From contig CAKZNV010000188.1 of NCBI GenBank assembly GCA_937132085.1, positions 1-46,508 on the forward strand: a DNA stretch of 46,508 bases. Direction: 5' to 3'. The first letter of the stretch is position 1. Each line of letters starts with the position of its first letter. The position numbers were made by a program, and so were the translations under genes. Under the pieces are notes generated by a model that was not told where the DNA came from, ran no database searches, and saw nothing but the letters and a program-made list of their open reading frames with translations. This stretch comes from an uncultured Rubritalea sp. Lineage in GTDB: Bacteria; Verrucomicrobiota; Verrucomicrobiia; Verrucomicrobiales; Akkermansiaceae. Positions 1 through 8,541 of this stretch are shown in pieces.

Positions 1-6
1 AAAGAC

Positions 7-43
7 ACAAAAAACCCGTAGGCGATATAGATCAGCTACGGGT
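7..43 (-). terminator. Rho-independent terminator of the E2 gene
   Basis: On the minus strand an 8-bp stem (ACCCGTAG paired with CTACGGGT, plus-strand arms 14-21 and 36-43) with a 14-nt loop is followed directly by a run of six T. It lies 30 nt after the stop codon of the dihydrolipoamide acetyltransferase gene, so transcription of that gene probably ends here. Confidence 0.85.
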
Positions 44-72
44 CTTGAAATATTTTCAGTTACTAGAACAAC

Positions 73-1353
73 TTAGATGAGCATGAGTGATGGTTGCTCA
101 AGAAGTTTCTTGATCTCGTTGAGGTAAGTCGCAGCTACTGCTCCGTCTACAACACGGTGGTCGCAGCTCATTCCGATGTTCATTCTAGTTCCAGGAACAA
201 CTTCGCCGTTCTTCACGATAGGTTTAGCGATAATGCCACCTACGCTGATGATCGCAGCTTGTGGTGGGTTTACGATAGCGTCAAAGCTCTCGATTCCCCA
301 TGCACCTAGGTTAGAAATAGTGATTGTGCCATTGTCGAATTCATTCGGCATTAGCTTCTTCTCTTTCGCTCTAACAGCCATTTCCTTGATCTCTTTAGAA
401 ATCTGGAGCATTGACTTAGTCTGAGCATTTTTCACTACAGGAGTGACGAGTCCGTCTTCGACTGCGATGGCGATGGACACACCAACATTAGCGAACTGAA
501 CGATGCTGTCTCCGTTGAATGAAGCATTCACTTCAGGCACTTTGAGACAAGCATTGATCATCGCTTTTACAACGAAGTCATTGAAGGTAAATTTGTTTCC
601 GTGAGTCTGCTCAGCTTGTGAGTTGACTTGCTTTCTGAGTGCGATAAGCGGCTCAGCATCTACTTCTACGTGAAGGTAGAAATGCGGAATTGTCTGCTTA
701 GATGTAAGTAGTCTCTCAGCGATTATTTTACGCATTCCACTAAGTGGAGTAACTTTATCTTCACCTGACACCACTGGGTTAATCGTTGCCGCTGGTTTAG
801 CTGGCGCAGGAGTTGAAACTGGTGCTGCTACTTTCGCAGGAGCGGACACTGGTGCTGGCTTAGCTGCAGCTACAGTAGGATTCTCTACATCTGCTGCTAC
901 GATTCTTCCACCAGGACCTGAGCCTTGGAGGGAATTGAGATCAGTTCCTTTTTCTGCAGCTAACTTTCTAGCTAGCGGAGAAACTCTGAGTCGTGAACTA
1001 TCGTTACTAGCAGTAACTGCTACAGGAGCACTCGCTGCTGGTGTAGCTACTGACTGAGTAAGAGCCGCAGCCTGAGTGACTGCTGGTGTGGACGCAGCTG
1101 GAGTGGCATCTTCCCCATCTTCTGAAAGTGTGCCAAGAACGGCGCCAACTGGAACTTTAGCTCCAGCTTCAACTAAAATCTCTGTGAGCACACCTTCGTC
1201 AAATGCCTCCATCTCCATAGTTGCTTTATCGGTCTCGATATCTGCAATAACATCGCCGATTTCTACTTCATCTCCGACGGCTACTCTCCAGGCTACGAGT
1301 GTCCCTTCGGTCATCGTATCTGATAGTTTTGGCATTTCTAATTTTACTGACAT
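73..1353 (-). CDS. pdhC: Dihydrolipoamide acetyltransferase, E2 of pyruvate dehydrogenase
   Basis: E2 core of the cytoplasmic pyruvate dehydrogenase complex: it moves the acetyl group from E1 to CoA on a swinging lipoyl arm. Seen: one lipoyl domain (about residues 1-80) with the attachment lysine in ETDKATME (K43); an Ala/Pro/Thr-rich flexible linker; an E3/E1-binding domain (about 122-157, VSPLARKLA and GSGPGGRI); a second Ala/Pro linker; and a catalytic domain ending in the diagnostic DHRVVDG (His399, Asp403). The length of 426 aa is normal for a one-lipoyl E2. A 2-oxoglutarate or branched-chain E2 cannot be fully excluded, but the layout is closest to alpha-proteobacterial-type PDH E2. The gene sits between two terminators, so it appears to be transcribed alone. 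No E1 or E3 gene is in the window. No Shine-Dalgarno precedes the ATG. Confidence 0.93.
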   Translation of the reverse strand: MSVKLEMPKLSDTMTEGTLVAWRVAVGDEVEIGDVIADIETDKATMEMEAFDEGVLTEILVEAGAKVPVGAVLGTLSEDGEDATPAASTPAVTQAAALTQSVATPAASAPVAVTASNDSSRLRVSPLARKLAAEKGTDLNSLQGSGPGGRIVAADVENPTVAAAKPAPVSAPAKVAAPVSTPAPAKPAATINPVVSGEDKVTPLSGMRKIIAERLLTSKQTIPHFYLHVEVDAEPLIALRKQVNSQAEQTHGNKFTFNDFVVKAMINACLKVPEVNASFNGDSIVQFANVGVSIAIAVEDGLVTPVVKNAQTKSMLQISKEIKEMAVRAKEKKLMPNEFDNGTITISNLGAWGIESFDAIVNPPQAAIISVGGIIAKPIVKNGEVVPGTRMNIGMSCDHRVVDGAVAATYLNEIKKLLEQPSLMLI

Positions 1354-1426
1354 AATCTAAGTGAATGAGTTATTAATTGTTCCTGATGTTCTCTGAAATA
1401 TTCGTCTCTTGAGCAAGTTTTATATG

Positions 1427-1468
1427 TATAAATAAACAATAATGCCCAACGAGCGAACTCATTGGGCA
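1427..1468 (-). terminator. Rho-independent terminator after the Cys-rich protein gene
   Basis: On the minus strand an 11-bp stem, TGCCCAATGAG / CTCGTTGGGCA with one U-G pair and a UUCG loop (plus-strand 1443-1468), is followed by the T-rich stretch TTATTGTTTATTTA. It separates the lipoprotein gene from the E2 gene downstream. Confidence 0.8.
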
Positions 1469-1496
1469 CTATATCTAAAGTTTATGATTTAAGAAA

Positions 1497-1844
1497 TTAC
1501 TTTTTAAGTGGTGGAGCGAGTGTCTTCATAGTCGGGATAAGTCCGATCATTGGCTCACCAGTTCCGCCTTGACCAGTCGCTCTTGAGAGAACGCTGTTAG
1601 AAACGATACCACAGCAGTCAGGCTTAGGGCAGTAGAATGAACCACACTTCTTACATTCGTGCTTCACTTTAACTGTCTTCTCCACAGTAACTAGGCCGCC
1701 TTTAGCACCTGTTGACTCTGAGACTAATACCTTGCGCTCGCCTTCGATAAACCCAACTTTGTTGAAATTACAGCATGAAGAGAATAGAACAGCGAATAAC
1801 GCTACAGTGAGTAATTGAATCTTAGTTTTCATAGATAAGTTCAT
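1497..1844 (-). CDS. Small cysteine-rich putative lipoprotein
   Basis: Not assigned to a family. The 115-residue product has an N-terminal hydrophobic segment (about residues 7-23) ending in FSSCC, which resembles a lipobox although Phe at -3 is not ideal; C24 or C25 could be lipidated. The mature part has a Cys cluster: C64-x2-C67-x4-C72-x4-C77-C78, preceded by H62. This looks like a metal-binding or disulfide knuckle. The C-terminal part is Gly/Pro-rich and uncharged until the final KK. A second ATG at residue 5 (position 1832) gives a more typical signal (MKTKIQLL) and may be the true start. It has its own terminator. Envelope location is inferred; the function is unknown. Confidence 0.7.
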   Translation of the reverse strand: MNLSMKTKIQLLTVALFAVLFSSCCNFNKVGFIEGERKVLVSESTGAKGGLVTVEKTVKVKHECKKCGSFYCPKPDCCGIVSNSVLSRATGQGGTGEPMIGLIPTMKTLAPPLKK

Positions 1845-1949
1845 ATACTAGGTCTCTGTCCCTACATTTCAAATAAATTCCGTAGAAATTTTCATCACGG
1901 CTACTGAAATACTCACAAAGTATTGATTTATGATTAGTTAGACTGTCTC

Positions 1950-4900
1950 TTATTTTCTAAATCTTAGTGTTTTAATCTCGAATGGAGTCATTTTGAGCTT
2001 TACTTTACCATCTAACATTTCTGTATCAACTGGGTTTTCCTCCATCATATTAACCTCAGCTACAGATGTGTTTTGGTGCTGATTTACGCCAATATTTACA
2101 GATCCACGAGACTGATGACCTTCATAGATTCTCATGATAGTATCGTCTGTTTTCTCCGCTTTTTTCACAGCCTCGATATAGACGCCTGGCTTATCCACAC
2201 TGAAGAAGGATCTCTCCTGCCCCAGCTCACCTTCATGCTCATCTGTAGAATGGCACACTAGTGGAACATTGAGGGCATAGGCTTCTTCGATAACTTTACC
2301 TTCCTGCAAGCTCCCGCTATGTGGGAATATAGAGTAAGTAAAATGATGCACACCACGATCAGCTTCAGGGTCAGGTGCATTTCCAGCCTTGAGAAGAGTG
2401 AGACGCATCACACTACCATCAATATCATAAGCATACTTGCAGTTGTTCAATAGAGCCACTCCGTAGTCAGACTCAGAGAGATCTGCCCACTTGTGAGCTG
2501 GCACCTCAAACTTCGCCACATCCCAGCTAGTGTTATCGTGAGTAGATCGCTCAACGTGTCCATATTGGATTTCGTAACTAGCTCTATAGCTCTTTACATC
2601 TACAGGGAACGCTACTTTAAGTAGTCTATCTCGCTCTTGCCAGTCGACCTCAGTTACGAAATCTACTCTACGGCTGCCAGCATTCATGATGATGTCTTGC
2701 TCTATTTTAGAGCCGCCATCTTTACCAAATCTACGAGTTACATGCACAACAGCTCTAAGCTCAGACTCCTGAACAACAGTCACAGTAGCTCCTTCTGTTA
2801 GATTCTCGACAGTCTCTTTGTAGAAAAAATCCACATCCCAAGCATTCCATCTGTTAGGGTAGTCTTTATGAAGCTGGAATAGGTTTGCACATTGGTCATC
2901 GAGCAGCACTTCACGATCATTCTCTAGATCTAATAGACCAGTGATTAATCCCTTCGCATCGATTTCTAGCTTCATCAAATCGTTAGTAAGAGTGATTGTC
3001 CCACCCTCTTCCGTCACGCTTACAGCTTTTACCTCAGCAGGTAATTTCTCACCAGTATCTGAAATCACAGAATATCCACACTGAGGAGCGGTCACGTAGC
3101 CGAGCTCTCCTGACGGCAACTCCACTACTTCACTTCTCTCCTGCGCTAGTGAGTTAAACACCACCACTGGCTCTACTATTCCTTGAGTATTAGCTCTCTG
3201 AGCCAGCACATCGAGTCCAGCTTCACGCACAACTAAGGCTGCTTCTTCTACGTTTGCATAGTCTGTCTTGCAGTCTTCATACACCCAGTGGATCGATGAC
3301 CCAGGGATGATATCGTGAAATTGGTTCAACAATAGTGTCTTCCAAGCTCTGTCCAGTGCTCGATCTGTGAGGCTGTTAGATTTCTCTGCTATACACCCTT
3401 CTACATCCCAGACTGGCACATTATCCTCAGCTGGCAGAGTCTCTAACAACTCGTCCACACCGAGTGAACTTGCTATCACTTGGAGCATCTCCGCATCACG
3501 AAGCAGAAGTTCACAGCGACGGTTCATCATCTTAGTGTATGCCTGACTAGTCAGTGTTCCACGGTGAAGTTCTAGATAGAGTTCCCCTTTCCAGAGTGGT
3601 AGATCGATTGCATCTTCCTTAGCTTTTTCAAAGAAGTCCAACACAGTTCCCATCTCTACTTTTGGTAGTCCTTCGAAGTCTTCCCACCTTCTAGCTTTCT
3701 CGATCTGTTCAATTGTCGGTCCGCCACCACCGTCGCCGAAGCCAAATGGGATCAGTGATCGAGTCGCTCTGTCAGTCTCTCTAAAGTTCTTCTGTGAACG
3801 CATCACCTCTTCGGCATTCAATCCACAGTTGTATGTATCTACTGGTGGGAAATGTGTGAAAATCTGACTTCCATCTAGACCTTCCCAGTTGAAAGTATGG
3901 TGAGGGAATTTATTTGTATCACTCCAAGAAATCTTCTGCGTCAAAAACCAATCAACACCAGTCTTACGCAGGATCTGAGGCAATGCCGCGGCATAACCAA
4001 ATACGTCTGGCAACCAAAGATCCTTAGTCTCTATACCGAATTCTTCTTCAAAAAAGTTCTTACCGTGAATGATCTGGCGCACCAGAGATTCGCCTGACGG
4101 GATATTACAATCCGCTTCTACCCACATGCTGCCGACTACTTCCCACTGGCCACGTTTCACCGCTACTTTGATGTCAGCATAGATACTCGGATAGTATTTC
4201 TTCATCCATAGGTATTGGATCGGCTGAGAACAGACGAATTTGAAATCTGGATACTTCTCCATGTAGCGAAGCATCGTCGAAAATGTTCTAGCGCACTTAC
4301 GGATAGTTTCTCTCAACGGCCAGCACCAAGCAGTGTCAATGTGAGCGTGACCGACTGCAGTCACCTTGTGAGTGGTGTCACCATTCTTCTTACCTAGCAC
4401 TTCTGTTAGAGCAGCACGAGCAGGAGCTATGCAGTCAGGGTTCCCCATATCGAGAGCTTGGCAAGCCGTGTTCAATGCACGGAAAAGCTGACCTCTTCTA
4501 GGGCTATCTTCTGATAATTGATTCATTCCGTCCGCAGCTGACGTGAAGTCCATATACAGCTGGAATGCTTCATCATCTCTGGTAGCAAGCTGAGCATTCT
4601 CTAGTCTGAAAAGCGCTTCTCCACCGAAGTCTGGCATCAGTAAATCACCGTCACCCCAGAACATCTGGGCAACTGGATTCGCTGCTGCTTCTACATAAAA
4701 TTCTATCTTTTCCCCACCCTGAGCTGAGTCGAGCATAGGCACTGCTTGTCTGTTGCGGTTCACTGCTATCACAGGAATCCCGTCTTTATAGACCACGCCT
4801 TCTCGGCCGAATCCTTCTCCATCACTAAAGTTTAGATTGATCAATGCCACCACCTCTTCGCCAGACCACTCGGCTGGCACTTTACCAGAAAATTTAAACC

Positions 4901-5108
4901 ACACAGTATCCCAGCGAGCCCCCCATTTTTCACCTACCTCGAAGGACTGGAAATCAAGCTTCATTGCCTCTTCAAAACTGATCGGCTCACCACCTACTAC
5001 AGCTGATTCCACCTGTAACTCAAGCTTCTCACGGTGAATCAACGGCTCAATAAATCTACCTGCTGCGACAGTGATCCTCTCCTCTGTGACACTTTTTAAC
5101 TTTAACAT
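1950..5108 (-). CDS. GH38 alpha-mannosidase
   Basis: Hydrolyses alpha-linked mannose from glycans or oligosaccharides. Glycoside hydrolase family 38 is recognised by GHAHIDTAW (about residues 253-261, first zinc ligands), by EADCNIPSGESLVRQ (nucleophile near D333) and by WLPDVFGYAAALPQI. Approximate layout of the 1052 residues: an N-terminal beta domain (1-240), the catalytic barrel (250-520), the helical mid-domain with DRALDRAWKTLLLNQFHD (530-640), and C-terminal beta-sandwich domains. The length is normal for bacterial GH38 enzymes. There is no signal peptide, so the enzyme is probably cytoplasmic and acts on imported oligosaccharides. It follows the secreted protein gene at 5153-6058 by 44 bp on the same strand and probably shares its transcript. 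The substrate is inferred from the family only. Confidence 0.93.
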   Translation of the reverse strand: MLKLKSVTEERITVAAGRFIEPLIHREKLELQVESAVVGGEPISFEEAMKLDFQSFEVGEKWGARWDTVWFKFSGKVPAEWSGEEVVALINLNFSDGEGFGREGVVYKDGIPVIAVNRNRQAVPMLDSAQGGEKIEFYVEAAANPVAQMFWGDGDLLMPDFGGEALFRLENAQLATRDDEAFQLYMDFTSAADGMNQLSEDSPRRGQLFRALNTACQALDMGNPDCIAPARAALTEVLGKKNGDTTHKVTAVGHAHIDTAWCWPLRETIRKCARTFSTMLRYMEKYPDFKFVCSQPIQYLWMKKYYPSIYADIKVAVKRGQWEVVGSMWVEADCNIPSGESLVRQIIHGKNFFEEEFGIETKDLWLPDVFGYAAALPQILRKTGVDWFLTQKISWSDTNKFPHHTFNWEGLDGSQIFTHFPPVDTYNCGLNAEEVMRSQKNFRETDRATRSLIPFGFGDGGGGPTIEQIEKARRWEDFEGLPKVEMGTVLDFFEKAKEDAIDLPLWKGELYLELHRGTLTSQAYTKMMNRRCELLLRDAEMLQVIASSLGVDELLETLPAEDNVPVWDVEGCIAEKSNSLTDRALDRAWKTLLLNQFHDIIPGSSIHWVYEDCKTDYANVEEAALVVREAGLDVLAQRANTQGIVEPVVVFNSLAQERSEVVELPSGELGYVTAPQCGYSVISDTGEKLPAEVKAVSVTEEGGTITLTNDLMKLEIDAKGLITGLLDLENDREVLLDDQCANLFQLHKDYPNRWNAWDVDFFYKETVENLTEGATVTVVQESELRAVVHVTRRFGKDGGSKIEQDIIMNAGSRRVDFVTEVDWQERDRLLKVAFPVDVKSYRASYEIQYGHVERSTHDNTSWDVAKFEVPAHKWADLSESDYGVALLNNCKYAYDIDGSVMRLTLLKAGNAPDPEADRGVHHFTYSIFPHSGSLQEGKVIEEAYALNVPLVCHSTDEHEGELGQERSFFSVDKPGVYIEAVKKAEKTDDTIMRIYEGHQSRGSVNIGVNQHQNTSVAEVNMMEENPVDTEMLDGKVKLKMTPFEIKTLRFRK

Positions 5109-5152
5109 AACGATTGTTTTAAAATGAAATAATTAAGATATTAGGACTAGTA

Positions 5153-6058
5153 TTACTTACCATTCATTTTCTTGAGGATCTTCTCGTCCACCATGAAATT
5201 ACCACTACCAAATGGCTTCACTACCCCCTCAGCAGGGACTTGGTATTCATAGACTTTCACTGGAGCTACCCCCGGTATTGCAGACATCATATAGACTCGG
5301 ATACTCAGAGCTTCCTTACCTGTGCTTCCCTCTAGCGCCTTGGTAGAGAACTGCACTTCATTCAGCCCCTGATGAGCTCCACCGATGACTACTTCTGACA
5401 TCTTTGTATTCTGAAAGCGATGATCTGAAACCTTATTCACCTTCATACGCACCTCTCGTCCCGGACAAAATACATACACTTTAGCAATGTATTGAGCACC
5501 ACGAACCTCGATTGGTTTGACTGGAACTTTACCGTCTGGAGCGAATGCAGCTTGATTCACATACTTGAGATTTCCAGCCTTGAGCTGAGCACGCACATCT
5601 TTGAGTTCATTGAGTCTGATGAAATCCACTTCACTATATTTCCACATCCCAGCTTCATTCACATAAGTCACTACTAATAAATTCTCCGGAATATCTCCAC
5701 CCACACCGAAATCTATTTTGCCGAAGTAGACAGCCGTAGCAGTAGCACCTCTAGAGCTCACACGTAGAGCTTTAAGACCTTTTAGAGTAGGAGGAACTAC
5801 AGGGACACTGAATAAGGTGCCAGGAAACGCCTTCTTCTCAGACACGATTCTATTCTTAATCGCTATTTTACGATGACTCGCTGTGTAAAATGCCCAGCGC
5901 TGATAATTCTTCTTGATCATCGCATCTCGCCACTGCACATAAGTCACTTCTAGCTTAGCTTGTAACCTTGCATCCACCTCGGCTTGTGCTATTAATCCCT
6001 CAGACAGGCCAGACAACATCCCGACCACTACTAACAATTGAACTATTACTTTTCGCAT
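5153..6058 (-). CDS. Secreted protein of unknown function
   Basis: A 301-residue protein with a clear cleavable signal peptide (MRKVIVQLLVVVGMLSG through about residue 26, LIAQA). The mature part starts with a helical segment rich in Lys, Arg, Tyr and Trp (RWAFYTASHRKIAIKNR) that resembles small NTF2-like or DUF4440-like folds. Beta-rich sequence follows, and the C-terminal segment reads like a beta-sandwich. I do not recognise a named family. It is upstream of, and 44 bp from, the alpha-mannosidase gene on the same strand, so co-transcription is likely, which hints at glycan use without proving it. The 81-bp gap to the divergent gene at 6140 must hold both promoters. Confidence 0.75.
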   Translation of the reverse strand: MRKVIVQLLVVVGMLSGLSEGLIAQAEVDARLQAKLEVTYVQWRDAMIKKNYQRWAFYTASHRKIAIKNRIVSEKKAFPGTLFSVPVVPPTLKGLKALRVSSRGATATAVYFGKIDFGVGGDIPENLLVVTYVNEAGMWKYSEVDFIRLNELKDVRAQLKAGNLKYVNQAAFAPDGKVPVKPIEVRGAQYIAKVYVFCPGREVRMKVNKVSDHRFQNTKMSEVVIGGAHQGLNEVQFSTKALEGSTGKEALSIRVYMMSAIPGVAPVKVYEYQVPAEGVVKPFGSGNFMVDEKILKKMNGK

Positions 6059-6139
6059 GGACTCACTACACAGAGATTTACTGCATTAGAAAATAAAAAA
6101 ATAGTCTAATTCTTTTTACCTACCGATCAGACAGCTTTC

Positions 6140-6988
6140 ATGGATCCAGAAACCATCATAGAACCCACTTCCCCTACCCCACTCATGAGGGAAAGAGAAC
6201 TCCTCAAAGGAGCGACTGTTCACACTTATAAAACGATCGGGATCAAGAAACTTGAGGCTCACTTTTTTTACCCAAAAGACTACATCGAAGGTGAATTAAG
6301 GACAACTATCGTGTTCTTCCACGGCGGACTCTGGGATAAGCAAATGGTCAGCCAATTTGTGCCTCAGGCACTTCACTTTGTATCGCGAGGCGCTATAGCA
6401 GTGCTCGCAGAATACCGAGTTTCCACTACGCATAAGTCAACTCCTCTCGAATCACTAGAAGACGCTCAATCTGCAATACTCTGGCTCAGAGAAAACCAAC
6501 GCTTTCTGGGTGCAGACCCGCATAAGATCATCGCCTGTGGAGCTGCTAGCGGAGCACACATCGCTCTCTGTGCTGCCATGAATCTAGAAGTAGACAACAA
6601 TGGTTTATACGATAGCCGCCCAGACGCACTCGTTCTCTACAGCGCTGTGATCGACACCACTAAAGGAACTGCTGGATTTACTAAATTTACAAACAGAAAG
6701 CTAGCGATCAAGAACAGCCCTACTAAGAACATCCGGAAAAAAGCTCCACCAATGATTTTCTATCACGGCTCAGCTGACCAGACCACACCGATAGCAACAG
6801 TGGAGCGCTTCTGTAAAAAGATGAGCAGCAAGAAGAACACCTGCTTGTTCTACCCATTCGAACGTGGAACTCACAGCTTCTTTAACTTCAACGTCAACCA
6901 GCATAATTTTGTGCAATCGATCGAAAGCGCAGATGGATTCCTCTCTGAGCAAGGATTCCTACCAGACACCGAAGAGAGCTATATTTAA
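6140..6988 (+). CDS. Alpha/beta-hydrolase-fold esterase-like protein, altered nucleophile
   Basis: Member of the esterase/lipase group related to hormone-sensitive lipase and common in Verrucomicrobiota and planctomycetes. Seen: the oxyanion HGG motif (VFFHGGLW, residues 58-65), the conserved EYR and DAQSAILWLR stretches, a DP-x-KI strand leading to the nucleophile elbow, an acid-residue region (GSADQTTP) and a His region (GTHSFF). The elbow, normally GGSAGGH, reads GAASGAH here (134-140). The usual serine position is therefore Ala136, and Ser137 sits one residue later. No signal peptide or lipobox is visible. The downstream oxidoreductase starts 57 bp later on the same strand. Either an inactive or repurposed homologue or a shifted nucleophile is possible; the fold assignment is firm, the catalysis is not. 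Confidence 0.82.
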   Translation: MDPETIIEPTSPTPLMRERELLKGATVHTYKTIGIKKLEAHFFYPKDYIEGELRTTIVFFHGGLWDKQMVSQFVPQALHFVSRGAIAVLAEYRVSTTHKSTPLESLEDAQSAILWLRENQRFLGADPHKIIACGAASGAHIALCAAMNLEVDNNGLYDSRPDALVLYSAVIDTTKGTAGFTKFTNRKLAIKNSPTKNIRKKAPPMIFYHGSADQTTPIATVERFCKKMSSKKNTCLFYPFERGTHSFFNFNVNQHNFVQSIESADGFLSEQGFLPDTEESYI

Positions 6989-7007
6989 ATGAGTTGTCAG
7001 ATTTATT

Positions 7008-7026
7008 TGTAATACACACTATTACA
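7008..7026. promoter_or_regulatory. Inverted repeat upstream of the oxidoreductase gene
   Basis: TGTAAT-N7-ATTACA, a perfect 6-bp dyad, lies 20 to 38 bp before the ATG at 7046 in the 57-bp gap between two genes. The placement fits an operator, but a dyad this short in AT-rich DNA may be chance. Confidence 0.25.
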
Positions 7027-7045
7027 GGAACGTAACATTAAATGT

Positions 7046-8341
7046 ATGAATCCTGAAAATAGTATCACTAGACGTAAGGCTTTGGTAAATCTTGCCACGC
7101 TCGCTTCCATTTCCATCGTTCCATCCAGAGTCCTAGGCATCAATGGACAGACTCCGCCATCAGAGACACTCACTCGTGCGATTATCGGATGCGGTGGCAT
7201 CTCTGCCTCACACCTGCCCATGCCCGGGAAGCTGCTCGCTCTCTGTGATGTAGACTCCAAGCGCCTCGACGGACGCATGAATCAAGTCAAAAAAGGCGGC
7301 AATAACGACATCAAAGGATACGCGGACTTCAGAGAAATCATCGCTCGTGACGACATCGACATCATTCACACAGCCACTCCACCACACTGGCACGCCTACA
7401 TGGCGATCATGGCTGCCAATGCAGGAAAAGCCATCTGGGCAGAGAAGCCAATGTCTCGCACTATCGCAGAAGGCATCGCTATGAAAGAAGCTGTGGAGAA
7501 GAACAACGTCGCATTCCGCCTTAACACATGGTTCCGCTTCCGCTCAAATTTCTACGGATCTGGTGTCACAGCTCGTCAGGTAAAGAAAGCACTTGATGGT
7601 GGCCTCATCGGAAAAGGCCCCTATAAAGTCACCCTCTCAGGCATCACTGGTTTTAACTGGAAATTCACTTGGTCAGGCAAAACGAATCTTCCAATACAAC
7701 AAGTGCCAGATCATTTTGACTACGACACATGGCTAGGACCAGCACCCTACAAACCATACTCAAGACACCGCACTCACGGAACCTTCCGCGGCTACTGGGA
7801 CTATGATGGTGGTGGACTCGGCGACATGGGCCAGCACTACTTAGATCCAGTCCAATACATTCTAGGTAAAGATGATGAGCTTCCAGTATCTGTAGAGATA
7901 GACGCAGATCCTCAAGACACGGATGCTGTCGGTAGTTGGAGAAGAATCACCTACACCTACGCAGATGGCACTCAGATCATTCTCGATGGTGCGAATAAGG
8001 ACAAGAATGCCGCATTCATCGAAGGCTCAGAAGGCAAGATATTCAAAGGCTTTAAATCCGACGTCAAAGGCTTTGCTGAGAAGATTAAATCACTGCCTGA
8101 ACCAGATGCTCAGATCACTAACTTCCATCAAGCGATCCGTGAGAAGAAAAAGTTCGCCCTCAACGAGAGCAATGGCTTCAACTCATGCACCTTGATTAAC
8201 ATCGGAAAAATTGCCCATCGCTTGAACAAGAACCTTAAGTTCGATCCAGAGAAAATGCAATTCATCGACAACCCACTAGCCAACTCACTCATCGACCAAC
8301 CGTCACGACCACAATGGGACTACAGAAAACTCTTGAAGTAA
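7046..8341 (+). CDS. Gfo/Idh/MocA family oxidoreductase with Tat-type signal
   Basis: NAD(P)-dependent sugar or polyol dehydrogenase-like protein of the glucose-fructose oxidoreductase family. Seen: twin arginines R9-R10 followed by a hydrophobic stretch (TRRKALVNLATLASISIV), typical of the exported planctomycete/verrucomicrobial branch; the nucleotide-binding IIGCGGIS (47-53); the acidic dinucleotide-binding end of strand 2 (CDVDSKR); TPPHWHAYMA; the active-site EKP (133-135, WAEKPMS); and a C-terminal domain with YWDYDGGGLGDMGQHYLDP. The 431-residue length is normal for this branch. The sugar substrate cannot be predicted. It may be co-transcribed with the hydrolase-like gene 57 bp upstream, and a terminator follows the stop codon. 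Confidence 0.9.
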   Translation: MNPENSITRRKALVNLATLASISIVPSRVLGINGQTPPSETLTRAIIGCGGISASHLPMPGKLLALCDVDSKRLDGRMNQVKKGGNNDIKGYADFREIIARDDIDIIHTATPPHWHAYMAIMAANAGKAIWAEKPMSRTIAEGIAMKEAVEKNNVAFRLNTWFRFRSNFYGSGVTARQVKKALDGGLIGKGPYKVTLSGITGFNWKFTWSGKTNLPIQQVPDHFDYDTWLGPAPYKPYSRHRTHGTFRGYWDYDGGGLGDMGQHYLDPVQYILGKDDELPVSVEIDADPQDTDAVGSWRRITYTYADGTQIILDGANKDKNAAFIEGSEGKIFKGFKSDVKGFAEKIKSLPEPDAQITNFHQAIREKKKFALNESNGFNSCTLINIGKIAHRLNKNLKFDPEKMQFIDNPLANSLIDQPSRPQWDYRKLLK

Positions 8342-8360
8342 TAAGCTAACAATTTCACAA

Positions 8361-8392
8361 GTTCTCTTCGTTCTATACGGAGAGAGCTTTTT
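8361..8392 (+). terminator. Rho-independent terminator after the oxidoreductase gene
   Basis: A 10-bp stem (GTTCTCTTCG / CGGAGAGAGC, two G-U pairs, loop TTCTATA) is followed by TTTTTC. It starts about 20 bp after the stop codon. It closely resembles the hairpin at 9341-9372. Confidence 0.8.
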
Positions 8393-8541
8393 CGTAGATT
8401 AGAATGCCCTTCTCCTTAATCTCCTGCCTCAAAGTAATGATCATCAGCATAAGTTTGATATAACTAAAATGATACTTGCTACAAAATACAGGCAGGACTA
8501 ACACTCTTGGCAACTCAAGACCTACACAAAACAACAACTCC

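Noticed and set aside
8476-8541. An upstream TTG start that would add 22 residues to the small membrane protein
   Set aside because: The added segment is polar and low in information, while the ATG at 8542 opens into a normal MKKFFRR membrane start.
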